Positions 37,230 to 47,532 are shown, numbered from the stretch's first letter. The stretch: DNA of 64,000 bases from Flavobacterium sp. J49 (GCF_011742145.1 NZ_JAAQQU010000104.1:205938-269937), one strand, 5' to 3'. Numbers and translations: made by a program. Notes: generated from the sequence alone by a model not told the origin.

Positions 37230-38081
37230 ATGAAAAAGGTTTCACTATTCCTCGCATTATTGTTTTGTTTTGGTGTTTTGGCTCAGGACAAAAAGGCTTA
37301 TCAATTGTTTGACAAAAAAGGCAAAAAAGTAACCTATGGAAAACTGCTCAAGGCGGCCGAAAAAGCGCAAGTGGTTTTGTTTGGCGAATACCATAACAAT
37401 TCGGTGGTGCATTGGTTACAATTGGAATTGACGAAAGATTTGGCTGAGAAAAAGCCGTTGGTCCTTGGTGCGGAAATGCTCGAAGCCGATAATCAAAAAC
37501 AGTTGGATCAATACTTGAAAGGAGAAATCAACCAAAAGCAATTGGATACAACGGCGCGACTTTGGCCCAATTACAAAACCGATTACAAACCATTAGTTGA
37601 TTTTGCGGCAGCAAATAAGTTTCCGTTTATTGCCACGAATATTCCCAGAAGGTATGCGTCTATGGTTTCCAAAAAAGGATTTGAGGTTTTAGAAACTTTG
37701 ACCGCGGAAGAAAAAACCTGGATTGCGCCATTACCTATTGCTTACGACGAAAATTTGCCGGGTTATGTCAACATGATCAAAATGATGGGTGATCATGCGA
37801 GTCCGAATATGCCGAAAGCACAAGCCAGTAAAGATGCAACTATGGCACACTTTATTCTACAGCATTTAAAACCGGATGCTATTTTCGTACATTATAACGG
37901 CACTTATCATTCGGACAACTTTGAAGGAATTGGTTGGTATTTGAAAAAAGCCTCGCCAAATCTGGAAATAATCACCATTGCAACAATTGAGCAAAAAGAT
38001 TTAGAAAAAATAATGCCCGAAGAGTATAATAAAGCAGACTATATTCTCGTTATAGATGAAGATGTAACAAAAACACATTAA
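37230..38081 (+). CDS. ChaN-like iron-regulated secreted protein
   Basis: A 283-residue exported protein of the haem-binding ChaN/Tiki superfamily. A signal peptide ends near residue 18 (FCFGVLAQD). The fold's markers are QVVLFGEYHNNSVVHWLQLEL near residue 48 with the conserved Glu and His, LVLGAEMLEADNQ, and FVHYNGTYHSDNFEGIGWYLKK near residue 235 with the second His set. ChaN from Campylobacter binds haem in pairs; a lipobox is lacking here, so it is periplasmic or secreted rather than anchored. No haem uptake genes are adjacent. Confidence 0.8.
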   Translation: MKKVSLFLALLFCFGVLAQDKKAYQLFDKKGKKVTYGKLLKAAEKAQVVLFGEYHNNSVVHWLQLELTKDLAEKKPLVLGAEMLEADNQKQLDQYLKGEINQKQLDTTARLWPNYKTDYKPLVDFAAANKFPFIATNIPRRYASMVSKKGFEVLETLTAEEKTWIAPLPIAYDENLPGYVNMIKMMGDHASPNMPKAQASKDATMAHFILQHLKPDAIFVHYNGTYHSDNFEGIGWYLKKASPNLEIITIATIEQKDLEKIMPEEYNKADYILVIDEDVTKTH

Positions 38082-38167
38082 CATCGTCTTAACATAAATC
38101 AATCAAAAATCAATCAACCGAGACGCCACCAAATTGTTTGGAGCGTAGCGGAAAAAATCAAAATCCA

Positions 38168-39043
38168 ATGAAAAAAGTTTATATTCTTTTAATCTTCCTT
38201 GTCGCTGCGATACCGTTCTTTTCGTGCAGTAGCGATAGCGCTCCCGAAGAACCGATGTTGATCATCAAGTTTCAGTTTGATGAAAATCAAATACGGTTGA
38301 ATAATTTGGGACAACCTACTGCCGTTGCGCCCGGCAATGCTGCTCAATCACCTGTTTTCAACACGATTTCTTCCCATTATATTGAGCTAGCTCCGAATGC
38401 CAATACACAATTGGGTACCGGAACCATACTCTATCACGCTCCGGAAACCAATCTTGGTGGTGCAACAGCCATCGATTTTAATCAATCTAAAATTGTAGCC
38501 GAAGGAGAAACATTTTTGAAAATTCCTTTAAGTGAAGTAGCTGCCGGAAGCTATGAATGGATGCGTGTTTCCTTGTCTTATCAGAATTACCAAATTAATA
38601 TTCGCCATCAGAATGTGGATTATACGGGAACTTTAGCCAGTTTTGTAGGGTTCAATACCTACATAACCGAATTTAATATTGGTAATAATATTTTTCAAGT
38701 CAATGGCAACAGAGCACAAGGTTATTGGGCCTTTGGACTGAACAACCAACCTTATTCTTCTTCCGGACAAGCGCCGGCCGGAACCACAACGGTTCCCAAT
38801 CCGATTGAAGCTACTTCTCCGATTCCCAGAAACCTAAACACTTGTGTGGTAACCGGAAAATTTGCCTCGAATTTAGTAATTAACGGCAACGAAACCGATG
38901 ATATCGTGATTACGCTTTCCCTTTCCATCAATAACAGTTTTGAATGGCAAGAAGTTACTGCTGACGGAAAATTTGAACCTTCCATTGGAGAAAATGTGGT
39001 TGATATGGGATTAAGAGGTTTAATTCCGAGCTATGTGCGGTAA
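38168..39043 (+). CDS. Lipoprotein of unknown function
   Basis: A 291-residue lipoprotein. From ATG 38168 the signal reads MKKVYILLIFLVAAIPFFSC with lipobox Cys near residue 20, followed by SSDSAPEEP. An upstream in-frame Met would ruin the signal peptide. The mature part is beta-rich with many Asn and Thr and resembles Bacteroidota surface lipoproteins by composition only; I recognise no domain. It has no operon partner: ChaN-like gene 86 bp upstream, sdhC promoter downstream. Confidence 0.75.
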   Translation: MKKVYILLIFLVAAIPFFSCSSDSAPEEPMLIIKFQFDENQIRLNNLGQPTAVAPGNAAQSPVFNTISSHYIELAPNANTQLGTGTILYHAPETNLGGATAIDFNQSKIVAEGETFLKIPLSEVAAGSYEWMRVSLSYQNYQINIRHQNVDYTGTLASFVGFNTYITEFNIGNNIFQVNGNRAQGYWAFGLNNQPYSSSGQAPAGTTTVPNPIEATSPIPRNLNTCVVTGKFASNLVINGNETDDIVITLSLSINNSFEWQEVTADGKFEPSIGENVVDMGLRGLIPSYVR

Positions 39044-39142
39044 TTTTGTTTAAGTTTTTTGGCTCAAAAAAGCCATTTAAACCTTTGAAAATCAACAACT
39101 GTTAAACCCACTTTAAATTCATTATAAATTACTGCGAAAAGG

Positions 39143-39173
39143 TTGTAGTTAATACCAAATAGGTGTATTTTTG
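39143..39173 (+). promoter_or_regulatory. Promoter of sdhCAB
   Basis: TTG at 39143-39145, a 20-bp spacer, then TATTTTTG at 39166-39173, the Bacteroidota -33/-7 pattern. The sdhC ATG (39205) is 31 bp further. Confidence 0.7.
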
Positions 39174-39204
39174 TCTGATTTTTTTAAACAAATTATACAC
39201 AATT

Positions 39205-40044
39205 ATGGCAAAATCTGCACTTTTAAAGTCGTCCTTGGCAAAAAAATATTGGATGGCTCTTACAGGTTTATTTTTATGCTTGTTTTTAGCAGGTCACTTA
39301 GCAGGAAATCTTCAATTAATTTTTAGCGATGCTTCAGCGTTCAATAAGTATGCGTTGTTCATGACCTCTAATCCGGCAGTAAAAATTCTTTCTTACCTAA
39401 CTTACATTTCAATTCTATTCCACGCTGTTGATGGATTTTTGTTGACTTATCAAAACGTAAAAGCGCGACCAATTGGGTACGCCAAAAACAATCCTTCTAA
39501 AAACAGCAGTTTTTCTTCCAGAAACATGGCGGTTTTGGGAACATTGATTTTGGTTTTTATTGTAACGCACATGGTCAACTTTTGGGCGGTGATGCATTTT
39601 GACGAAAAAATGCCTTTGCAAACCATCACAGTAGATCAAATGGGGCAAAAGATGGATTACTACATCACTACCGACAATGGAAAATTTTTCCCGACAGATA
39701 CCGCTCAGTTGCAGCAAATGGGATTAGAAATCAGAAACAAAACAGAATTTTACAATAAAATTGCCAATGTAAAAATGGGTGACGGTTACAAAGACTTGCA
39801 CAAAATCACGGTAGCCTTTTTTAAAGACCCTAAAACCGGTTTGATTGCCACCATTGCCTATGTAATTGCTATGTTTGTCTTGGCTTTCCACTTACTTCAC
39901 GGTTTCCAAAGTGCTTTCCAATCACTTGGTTTAAACAACCCTAAGTATACTCCGGCCATCAAAGGCTTCGGAAAAGCATTTGCCATTATAGTTCCGCTAT
40001 TATTCGCTGCCATTCCGGTTTACATTCACTTTTTCCTAAAATAA
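39205..40044 (+). CDS. sdhC: Succinate dehydrogenase cytochrome b subunit
   Basis: Membrane anchor of complex II that passes electrons to menaquinone; 279 residues with about five hydrophobic helices. Haem-ligand His candidates are in LFLAGHLAGNLQ, YISILFHAVDGFLL, LVFIVTHMVNFWAVMH and LAFHLLHGFQSAF. A single-polypeptide anchor with two b haems is the type found in Bacteroidota and epsilon-proteobacteria (class B). Start chosen at MAKSALLKSS. It is followed by sdhA after 18 bp and sdhB after a further 7 bp: one operon. Confidence 0.95.
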   Translation: MAKSALLKSSLAKKYWMALTGLFLCLFLAGHLAGNLQLIFSDASAFNKYALFMTSNPAVKILSYLTYISILFHAVDGFLLTYQNVKARPIGYAKNNPSKNSSFSSRNMAVLGTLILVFIVTHMVNFWAVMHFDEKMPLQTITVDQMGQKMDYYITTDNGKFFPTDTAQLQQMGLEIRNKTEFYNKIANVKMGDGYKDLHKITVAFFKDPKTGLIATIAYVIAMFVLAFHLLHGFQSAFQSLGLNNPKYTPAIKGFGKAFAIIVPLLFAAIPVYIHFFLK

Positions 40045-40062
40045 TCAACATCAGTATACATC

Positions 40063-42072
40063 ATGAAGTTAGATTCTAAAATACCAGAAGGTTCTATTTC
40101 AGAGAAATGGACTAATCATAAAAATCATTTAAAACTAGTTGCTCCCAATAACCGTCCGAAAATCGATATCATCGTTGTCGGAACCGGTTTGGCCGGTGCT
40201 TCTGCTGCCGCTTCATTAGGAGAAATGGGATATAATGTAAAAGCATTTTGTTTCCAAGACTCTCCAAGAAGAGCACACTCTATTGCCGCTCAAGGTGGAA
40301 TCAACGCCGCCAAAAATTACCAAAATGACGGCGACAGTACTTACCGATTATTTTACGACACCATCAAAGGTGGTGACTACAGAGCCCGTGAAGCCAACGT
40401 TCACCGTTTGGCTGAGGTTTCGGCTAATATCATTGACCAATGTGTGGCTCAAGGCGTTCCTTTTGCCCGCGATTACGGCGGAATGTTAGACAACCGTTCT
40501 TTTGGTGGAACCCAAGTGCAACGTACGTTTTATGCAGCCGGACAAACCGGACAACAATTATTACTAGGTGCATATTCTGCTTTGTCAAGACAAATTGGAA
40601 TTGGTAACGTGCAAATGTTCAACCGTCACGAAATGTTAGACTTGGTAAAAGTTGACGGTAAAGCACGTGGAATCATCGCCCGTAACTTGGTTACCGGAGA
40701 ATTAGAAAGACATTCGGCTCATGCTGTAATTATAGCTTCAGGTGGTTATGGAAATGTTTACTTCCTTTCAACCAATGCCATGGGAAGTAACGTTACCGCC
40801 AGTTGGAAAGTTCACAAAAGAGGCGCATTATTCGCCAATCCTTGTTTTGTGCAAATTCACCCAACTTGTATTCCGGTTCACGGGGTAAACCAATCGAAAC
40901 TGACTTTGATGTCGGAATCATTGCGTAACTCCGGTAGAATTTGGGTGCCGAAGAAAAAAGAAGATGCCGAAGCGATTCGTGCCGGGAAATTAAAACCAAC
41001 CCAACTTAAAGAAGAAGACAGAGATTATTTCTTAGAAAGAAGATATCCGGCTTTCGGAAACTTAGTCCCACGTGACGTTGCTTCGAGAGCGGCCAAAGAG
41101 CGTTGTGATGAAGGTTACGGAATTGAAGCCAACGACACTAACGAAGGCGTTTACTTAGATTTCTCGACCGAAATTCAAACCAAAGGTCGCCAAGCGGCTT
41201 ACTCACAAGGAAACCACAATCCGTCAGCGGAAGAAGTGACCAAATTGGGGAAAAAATGGTTGGAAGAAAAATACGGGAACCTTTTCGCGATGTATGAAAA
41301 AATCACCGACGAGAATCCATACGAAACGCCAATGAAAATTTATCCGGCGGTTCACTACACTATGGGTGGTGTTTGGGTAGATTATAATTTACAATCCACT
41401 ATTCCGGGTTGTTTCGTTGCCGGAGAAGCCAATTTCTCTGACCACGGAGCCAACAGATTAGGGGCTTCTGCTTTGATGCAAGGTTTGGCCGATGGTTATT
41501 TTGTATTGCCATACACGGTTTCTAACTATTTGGCCGACGAAATCAGAACCGGAAAAATTTCAACCGATTCTCCTGAATTCGCTGAAGCGGAAAACAGTGT
41601 GAAAGAAGCCATCAATAAATTCTTAAACAATAACGGAACCAAATCAGTAGACCATTTCCACAAACGTTTAGGTTTGATTATGTGGAACAAAGTAGGGATG
41701 GCCCGTAACGAAAAAGGATTGAAAGAAGCCATCGAAGAAATCGCTGCGCTAAAAGAAGAATTCTACAAAGACGTTTACGTTCCTGGAAGTTCAGACGAAT
41801 TGAATCCTGAATTGGAAAAAGCACTTCGCGTAGCCGACTTTATTGATTTAGGACAATTAATGGCCATGGATGCGTTGCAACGTAAAGAATCTTGTGGTGG
41901 TCACTTCCGTGAAGAATACCAAGATGCTGAAGGAGAAACGCTTCGTGATGATGAAAACTTTGCTTTCGTAAGCGCTTGGGAATACATGGGCTACGACATC
42001 AGCAAAGAAAACCTTCACAAAGAGGAATTGAAATACGAGTTTATCAAAATAGCCGCTAGAAACTACAAATAA
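40063..42072 (+). CDS. sdhA: Succinate dehydrogenase/fumarate reductase flavoprotein subunit
   Basis: FAD subunit that oxidises succinate to fumarate; 669 residues. The dinucleotide fold is [20 protein letters not shown] near residue 31. [20 protein letters not shown] is the covalent FAD/His region, [12 protein letters not shown] lines the site, and the capping and catalytic Arg lie around [31 protein letters not shown] and [18 protein letters not shown] close the FAD site. Long form typical of class B complexes. Lies in the sdhCAB operon. Confidence 0.97.
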   Translation: MKLDSKIPEGSISEKWTNHKNHLKLVAPNNRPKIDIIVVGTGLAGASAAASLGEMGYNVKAFCFQDSPRRAHSIAAQGGINAAKNYQNDGDSTYRLFYDTIKGGDYRAREANVHRLAEVSANIIDQCVAQGVPFARDYGGMLDNRSFGGTQVQRTFYAAGQTGQQLLLGAYSALSRQIGIGNVQMFNRHEMLDLVKVDGKARGIIARNLVTGELERHSAHAVIIASGGYGNVYFLSTNAMGSNVTASWKVHKRGALFANPCFVQIHPTCIPVHGVNQSKLTLMSESLRNSGRIWVPKKKEDAEAIRAGKLKPTQLKEEDRDYFLERRYPAFGNLVPRDVASRAAKERCDEGYGIEANDTNEGVYLDFSTEIQTKGRQAAYSQGNHNPSAEEVTKLGKKWLEEKYGNLFAMYEKITDENPYETPMKIYPAVHYTMGGVWVDYNLQSTIPGCFVAGEANFSDHGANRLGASALMQGLADGYFVLPYTVSNYLADEIRTGKISTDSPEFAEAENSVKEAINKFLNNNGTKSVDHFHKRLGLIMWNKVGMARNEKGLKEAIEEIAALKEEFYKDVYVPGSSDELNPELEKALRVADFIDLGQLMAMDALQRKESCGGHFREEYQDAEGETLRDDENFAFVSAWEYMGYDISKENLHKEELKYEFIKIAARNYK

Positions 42073-42079
42073 TTACATT

Positions 42080-42841
42080 ATGTCTGCAGCAAAAAACATC
42101 AATATAACCCTTAAAATTTGGCGTCAAAAAAACGCTAAAGCCAAAGGTCAAATAGAAACTTATAAATTAGATAATGTTTCTACTGCGAGTTCATTTTTGG
42201 AAATGTTAGACCAATTGAACGAGCAATTAATCAACGAGAAAAAAGAACCGGTAGCCTTTGACCACGATTGCCGCGAAGGCATTTGTGGGATGTGTTCTTT
42301 ATACATCAACGGTCGTGCTCACGGTCCGGATACCGGCACAACGACTTGTCAGTTGCACATGCGTAAATTCAATGACGGCGATACCATTTATATTGAACCT
42401 TGGAGAAGTAAAGCTTTCCCGGTGGTAAAAGATTTAGTGGTAGATCGTAGTGCTTTTGACAGAATCCAACAAGCCGGTGGTTTCGTTTCGGTAAATACTT
42501 CCGGAAGAACCATTGACGCTAACGCAACTCCGGTGCCAAAACACGACGCTGACAGAGCTTTTGAAGCGGCTGCTTGTATCGGTTGTGGCGCTTGTGTAGC
42601 CACTTGTAAAAATGGTTCCGCTATGTTGTTCGTTGGTGCTAAAGTATCGCAATACGCTTTATTACCACAAGGGAAAGTGGAAGCTACGCAACGTGTATTA
42701 AACATGGTACGTCAAATGGACGAAGAAGGATTCGGAAACTGTACCAATACCGGTGCGTGTGAAGTAGAATGTCCGAAAGGCATCTCTTTAGAAAACATCG
42801 CCCGTATGAACAGAGAATATTTAAAAGCCAGTTTGAAGTAA
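42080..42841 (+). CDS. sdhB: Succinate dehydrogenase iron-sulfur subunit
   Basis: Electron relay subunit with three iron-sulfur clusters; 253 residues. The [2Fe-2S] ligands are in [14 protein letters not shown] plus a later Cys (TTTCQLHM). The [4Fe-4S] motif is [13 protein letters not shown] near residue 170, and the last cluster uses [14 protein letters not shown] near residue 220. The three sets are complete. Terminator follows 22 bp after the stop, so sdhCAB is a self-contained unit. Confidence 0.97.
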   Translation: MSAAKNINITLKIWRQKNAKAKGQIETYKLDNVSTASSFLEMLDQLNEQLINEKKEPVAFDHDCREGICGMCSLYINGRAHGPDTGTTTCQLHMRKFNDGDTIYIEPWRSKAFPVVKDLVVDRSAFDRIQQAGGFVSVNTSGRTIDANATPVPKHDADRAFEAAACIGCGACVATCKNGSAMLFVGAKVSQYALLPQGKVEATQRVLNMVRQMDEEGFGNCTNTGACEVECPKGISLENIARMNREYLKASLK

Positions 42842-42862
42842 TTCCAACTTGTTAAAATATAG

Positions 42863-42893
42863 AACGCATTCATTAATTTGGATGCGTTTTTTT
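42863..42893 (+). terminator. Intrinsic terminator of sdhCAB
   Basis: AACGCATTC pairs with GGATGCGTT (one G-T pair) and is followed by a run of T. Confidence 0.8.
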
Positions 42894-42950
42894 ATGCCGT
42901 AAAATCAAATCAAGTATATTTACAGTAACAAACTATCAACTTCATTCCGA

Positions 42951-43787
42951 ATGAAAAAAACACTCTTTTCATTATTGTTGCTTTTGATTTTTAATGCTAC
43001 CTCTTCGGCACAGAAATTAAGATTAATGACTTATAATATTCGACTAGACATCGCTTCTGATGGTGAAAATGCTTGGCTAAACCGTAAAGACTATTGGGCA
43101 TCTCAAGTAACATTCTACGAACCCGATATCTTTGGGATACAGGAAGCTTTACCTCATCAAGTGACTGATATTGGTACAATGCTTCCGAATTATACTTACG
43201 TTGGTATTGGCAGAGATGGTATAGGAAAAGGCGAATCATCCAATATATTTTATAAAAAAGACCGATTTAAACTATTGCAGGAAAATACCTTTTGGCTTTC
43301 CGAAACACCCGATAAAATCTCCAAGGGTTGGGATGCTGCACTCAATCGTGTTTGTACCTATGCTTTGTTCAAAGACAACCAAACCAAACAAACATTCTGG
43401 GTTTTCAACACCCATTTAGACCACATGGGCGAATTGGCAAGAACGAATTCCATTCTTTTAATCCTGTCCAAAATCAAAACACTTAACACTAAAAACTATC
43501 CTGTTTTTTTGATGGGTGATTTCAATTCTGAACCTAATGAAGAGCGAATCATCAATCTCAAAAAAGAAATGCTCGATAGTCAAGATATCGGCAAAGAAAA
43601 ACCTTTTGGGCCAAGCGGTACATTTAATGGTTTCAAACACAACGAAGCCGTTACCAAGCGCATTGATTATATCTTTTTGTCCAAAGACAATCCGTTTAAA
43701 GTAGCGAAATATGCGATTCTTAGCGATTCCAAAGACCTAAAATACCCTTCAGATCATTTGCCGGTTTATATTGAACTTAAAATTTAA
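42951..43787 (+). CDS. Secreted endonuclease/exonuclease/phosphatase family enzyme
   Basis: A 278-residue exported protein of the DNase I-like metal-dependent phosphodiesterase superfamily. It has a signal peptide to about residue 20 (NATSSAQ). Core motifs: RLMTYNIRLDIAS, PDIFGIQEALPHQV with the metal-binding Glu, FWVFNTHLDHMGELAR with His and Asp, PVFLMGDFNSEPNEE with the Asp-Asn pair, and YPSDHLPVYIE with the catalytic Asp-His. It could act on nucleic acid, phospholipid or inositol phosphate. It stands 42 bp before the GH92 gene, so joint polymer or phosphate scavenging is possible. Confidence 0.9.
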   Translation: MKKTLFSLLLLLIFNATSSAQKLRLMTYNIRLDIASDGENAWLNRKDYWASQVTFYEPDIFGIQEALPHQVTDIGTMLPNYTYVGIGRDGIGKGESSNIFYKKDRFKLLQENTFWLSETPDKISKGWDAALNRVCTYALFKDNQTKQTFWVFNTHLDHMGELARTNSILLILSKIKTLNTKNYPVFLMGDFNSEPNEERIINLKKEMLDSQDIGKEKPFGPSGTFNGFKHNEAVTKRIDYIFLSKDNPFKVAKYAILSDSKDLKYPSDHLPVYIELKI

Positions 43788-43800
43788 CCAAAGCATTTTC

Positions 43801-43808
43801 TATCTTTG
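43801..43808 (+). promoter_or_regulatory. Candidate -7 box for the GH92 gene
   Basis: TATCTTTG, a TAnnTTTG match, 21 bp before the ATG at 43830. The nearest upstream TTG is 27 bp away, longer than usual. Confidence 0.4.
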
Positions 43809-43829
43809 GGAATACTAACAACAAACACA

Positions 43830-46631
43830 ATGAGACTTTCACTATCAAGCTTACTTTTACTTTTTTCGATTTCCATTTTTGGTCAAAATCTCTACCAACA
43901 CGTTAATCCAATGATTGGAACCGGTGGTCACGGCCATACTTATCCCGGCGCAACAGTGCCTTTCGGAATGGTCCAATTATCTCCCGATACTCGAATTGAC
44001 GGTAGTTGGGACGGTTGTTCAGGTTATCATTATGACGACAATACGATTTACGGTTTTTCACACACTCACTTAAACGGAACCGGTTGTACCGATTATGGCG
44101 ATATTATGTTGATGCCAACCATGGGTGAACCAATGTTAAATACTAAAGATTACAGTTCTACTTTTTCACATGCCAATGAAAGAGCAACGGCAGGATTATA
44201 TTCGGTTAAACTCGATAAACACAACATTGACGTGGCTTTGACTTCTTCTACTCGCGTTGGTTTTCACCAATATACTTTTAATAATTCGGGCAAAGCCAAT
44301 ATCATTTTGGATTTAAACCACCGCGATAAATTATTGCAAGGCGAAGTGCGAATCGTGAATGCCAAAACCATCGAAATTCTTAGAAGAAGCGAGGCCTGGG
44401 CGAAAGACCAATACGTTTTTGCCCGAATTGAGTTCAGCCAACCGATGCAAATCAACAAAATCAGAAATAACAATTCGGCACAAGCCACTTCAACTGACAA
44501 ACTGTTTACCGGAACACAATTGGCTTTGAGTTTTTCTAAAAAAGTGAGCAAAGGCGATAAAATTTGGGTCAAAGTAGCGTTGTCGCCAACGGGTTACGAA
44601 GGCGCCAAATTGAACATGAGCGAAATTACGGGTTGGGATTTTAGTAAAGTTCAAAAAGCCGCCGAGCAACTTTGGAACCAACAATTAGCCAAAATAGAAA
44701 TTACTGAAACCGATAAAGACAAACTAGCCATTTTCTACACCGCTTTATACCATACGATGGTGCAACCGAATATTGCTCAAGATATCGACGGCAAATACCG
44801 AGGTCGCGACAATAAAATTCACAAAGCGGAAGGTTTTGATTATTACTCTGTATTTTCCCTTTGGGATACTTTCCGTGGCGCGCATCCGTTGTATACTTTA
44901 ATCGAAAAAAAGCGCACGGTAGATTTTATCAATACGTTTTTAAAACAATACGAACAAGGTGGAAGATTGCCCGTTTGGGAATTGGCGTCGAATGAAACGG
45001 ATTGTATGATTGGTTACCACTCGGTTTCCGTGATGGCAGATGCGATGGCGAAAGGATTAACCGGTTTTGACTATGAACTGGCCTTTAAAGCTGCCAAACA
45101 TTCTGCGATGTTGGATAATTTAGGGTTGGAAGCTTATAAAAGACAAGGTTTTATTTCGATGGATGACGAACACGAAAGCGTTTCCAAAACCGTGGAATAT
45201 GCTTATGACGATTGGTGTATTGCCCAAATGGCGATGATTTTAAACAAAAAAGACGATTACGATTACTTTATGAAACGTTCCCAAAGCTGGAAGAATGTTT
45301 TTGATTGGAATACCGGTTTTATGCGACCAAAGAAAAACGGCGGTTGGGACAAGCCTTTTGACCCGAGAGAAGTCAATAACAACTTCACCGAAGGCAACTC
45401 GTGGCATTATTCTTTTTTCGTGCCGCAAGACATTCCGGGGATGATTGAAGCATACGGCGGAGCCGAAAAATTTGAAGCCAAACTCGACGAAATGTTCAAC
45501 AGCGAAAGCAAAACTACCGGTAGAGAACAAGTGGATGTAACCGGTTTGATTGGTCAATATGCGCACGGTAACGAACCCAGTCATCACATGACTTATTTGT
45601 ACAATTACATTGGGAAACCCGAGAAAACGGCCAAAAGAATCAATTATATTTTAAATGAGTTCTACAAAAATACTCCTGATGGTTTGATTGGCAATGAAGA
45701 TTGTGGTCAAATGAGCGCTTGGTATGTGTTGAGTTCGATGGGGATTTATGCGGTTACGCCGGGGAAAGCAGAATGGCAAGAAACAAAGCCTCTTTTCAAA
45801 TCCGTTAAAATCAATTTTGAAGACGGAACATCACAGTTGTTAAATGAAAACTCAAACAAATCAAGATTAGGCATAGCCATGACAAAAGACAATTGGATAA
45901 AACCAATAAATAGTCCAAATATTGTTGCAGTTCCTGTAATTGTTGCAGATGGCAAGGCTTTTAAAGATAAGCTTTTGGTGAAATTCGATTCATTTGATAA
46001 GGCTACTGAATATTTTTATAGTGTTAATGGGAAACCTTTTCAACGTTTCAATAATGAATTGACACTAACAGAAACTGCTCAAGTAAAATTCTATTCCAAT
46101 AACGGCTATGGAAAGATAAGCGATACTATTTCATCCTCATTCTTCAAAAAACCCAACAATTATACTATCGAGCTCAAATCGACTTACAACCCACAATACC
46201 ATGCCGGTGGCGCTGAAGGTTTGTTGGATGGCATCAACGGAACCACCAATTGGCGCAAAGGCGATTGGCAAGGCTACCAAACACAAGATTTTGAAGCGAT
46301 TATCGATATGCAGAAAGAACAAACCATAACAGCGTTTCACAGTACTTTTCTGCAAGACCAACGTTCTTGGATTTTGATGCCGACCAAAGTGGAATACTAT
46401 ATTTCTTCGGACAATATCAATTTCACTTTAGCCGGAACAGTTGACAACGATATTGACCCAAAAACAGATGAAAACGAAATAAAAGATTTCAATTTAATAA
46501 CTTCAAAAACACTTAAAGCCAGATATGTTAAAGTGAAAGCCTATAATTACGGGAAACTACCGGAATGGCATTTAGGTTATCCATACAATGGCGATGCATT
46601 TATTTTTATTGATGAAATAACCATAAAATAA
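43830..46631 (+). CDS. GH92 family alpha-mannosidase
   Basis: A 933-residue exported glycoside hydrolase. ATG 43830 gives signal peptide MRLSLSSLLLLFSISIFGQ. The N-terminal domain has VNPMIGTGGHGHTYPGATVP and FSHTHLNGTGCTDYGD. The catalytic (alpha/alpha)6 barrel has GEGNSWHYSFFVPQD-like EGNSWHYSFFVPQDIPGM, HGNEPSHHMTYLYNY and LIGNEDCGQMSAWYVLSSMG. Family members are calcium-dependent exo-alpha-mannosidases acting on mannans or N-glycans. A C-terminal beta-sandwich of about 150 residues (from SFFKKPNNYTIEL) resembles F5/8 type C carbohydrate-binding modules. Export to the periplasm or surface is expected. Confidence 0.93.
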   Translation: MRLSLSSLLLLFSISIFGQNLYQHVNPMIGTGGHGHTYPGATVPFGMVQLSPDTRIDGSWDGCSGYHYDDNTIYGFSHTHLNGTGCTDYGDIMLMPTMGEPMLNTKDYSSTFSHANERATAGLYSVKLDKHNIDVALTSSTRVGFHQYTFNNSGKANIILDLNHRDKLLQGEVRIVNAKTIEILRRSEAWAKDQYVFARIEFSQPMQINKIRNNNSAQATSTDKLFTGTQLALSFSKKVSKGDKIWVKVALSPTGYEGAKLNMSEITGWDFSKVQKAAEQLWNQQLAKIEITETDKDKLAIFYTALYHTMVQPNIAQDIDGKYRGRDNKIHKAEGFDYYSVFSLWDTFRGAHPLYTLIEKKRTVDFINTFLKQYEQGGRLPVWELASNETDCMIGYHSVSVMADAMAKGLTGFDYELAFKAAKHSAMLDNLGLEAYKRQGFISMDDEHESVSKTVEYAYDDWCIAQMAMILNKKDDYDYFMKRSQSWKNVFDWNTGFMRPKKNGGWDKPFDPREVNNNFTEGNSWHYSFFVPQDIPGMIEAYGGAEKFEAKLDEMFNSESKTTGREQVDVTGLIGQYAHGNEPSHHMTYLYNYIGKPEKTAKRINYILNEFYKNTPDGLIGNEDCGQMSAWYVLSSMGIYAVTPGKAEWQETKPLFKSVKINFEDGTSQLLNENSNKSRLGIAMTKDNWIKPINSPNIVAVPVIVADGKAFKDKLLVKFDSFDKATEYFYSVNGKPFQRFNNELTLTETAQVKFYSNNGYGKISDTISSSFFKKPNNYTIELKSTYNPQYHAGGAEGLLDGINGTTNWRKGDWQGYQTQDFEAIIDMQKEQTITAFHSTFLQDQRSWILMPTKVEYYISSDNINFTLAGTVDNDIDPKTDENEIKDFNLITSKTLKARYVKVKAYNYGKLPEWHLGYPYNGDAFIFIDEITIK

Positions 46632-46639
46632 TCCGTTTA

Positions 46640-46661
46640 ACCTGCCTGTCGGCAGACAGGT
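46640..46661. repeat. 22-nt near-palindromic hairpin
   Basis: ACCTGCCTGTC then GGCAGACAGGT forms an imperfect palindrome rescued by G-T pairs. The motif resembles short GC-rich hairpins scattered in Bacteroidota intergenic regions. It sits 9 bp after the GH92 stop. Confidence 0.55.
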
Positions 46662-46681
46662 CTGTGGCTAAAATATAAACC

Positions 46682-47452
46682 ATGAAATTAAAAATCGCCC
46701 TAATCCAATCGTCATTAACTTGGGAAAACCCAACCGAAAACCGCAGTCATTTGGCACAAAAAATTACCGGTTTTATGGAAGAAGTTGATTTGATTGTGCT
46801 TCCTGAAATGTTTTCTTCCGGTTTTACGATGAGTCCGAAAACCATTGCCGAAACGATGCAAGGCGAAACGATTTCTTGGCTCCAACATTTGGCGAAAGCC
46901 AAAAACTGTGCAATCACAGGAAGTTTAGTAATAGCAGAAAACGGTAATTTTTACAATCGATTGGTGTTTGTTTTTCCGAATGGCGACATCCAAACTTACG
47001 ACAAAAGACATTTGTTTACTTTGGCAGGAGAAGACAAAGTGTATACCGCCGGAACCGAAAAAATACTCATCGACTACAAAGGATTCAAGATTTGTCCGCT
47101 GATTTGTTATGATTTGCGCTTTCCGGTTTTTGCCCGAAATGTGGAAAATTATGATTTGCTTATTTATGTAGCCAATTGGCCCAAACCACGCATTAACGCT
47201 TGGGATATTTTGCTCAAAGCACGTGCGGTCGAAAACATGAGTTATGTGATTGGTGTTAATAGAATTGGTACTGACAATAACGGTTTAGAATACGTAGGTC
47301 ATTCGCAAGCCGTTGACTTTTTAGGGAATTATTTATTGGAACCACAAGAAACCGATAGTGTTTTTATAGTGGAGTTGGACCAAGAAAAACAATTGGAAAC
47401 TAGACGAAAATTGGCTTTTTTGGAGGATAAAGATGAATTTAAAATAGTTTAA
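46682..47452 (+). CDS. Nitrilase-superfamily amidohydrolase (omega-amidase type)
   Basis: A 256-residue cytoplasmic carbon-nitrogen hydrolase. The catalytic triad is complete: Glu in DLIVLPEMFSSGFTM, Lys in TYDKRHLFTLAGED, and Cys in FKICPLICYDLRFPVFARN near residue 143. Length and sequence around the triad resemble YafV/omega-amidase proteins, which hydrolyse alpha-ketoglutaramate formed from glutamine transamination (methionine salvage). That substrate call is by similarity only. The stop codon overlaps a degenerate repeat element (47451-47524). Confidence 0.88.
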   Translation: MKLKIALIQSSLTWENPTENRSHLAQKITGFMEEVDLIVLPEMFSSGFTMSPKTIAETMQGETISWLQHLAKAKNCAITGSLVIAENGNFYNRLVFVFPNGDIQTYDKRHLFTLAGEDKVYTAGTEKILIDYKGFKICPLICYDLRFPVFARNVENYDLLIYVANWPKPRINAWDILLKARAVENMSYVIGVNRIGTDNNGLEYVGHSQAVDFLGNYLLEPQETDSVFIVELDQEKQLETRRKLAFLEDKDEFKIV

Positions 47453-47524
47453 ACACAAAAGACACAAAGAAAAAGACACAAAGGCCTTTATGTCTTTTGA
47501 AAATCTTTTTCCCTTTTTGTGGTT
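47451..47524. repeat. Degenerate palindromic repeat of the GxxExxY-end type
   Basis: Left end AAACACAAAAG (47451-47461), inner tracts GACACAAAG twice, and right end CTTTTTGTGGTT (47513-47524), with no gene inside. It is a diverged relative of the 85-bp element at 34935, sitting in the gap between two convergent genes. Confidence 0.55.
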
Positions 47525-47532
47525 GAGAAAAA

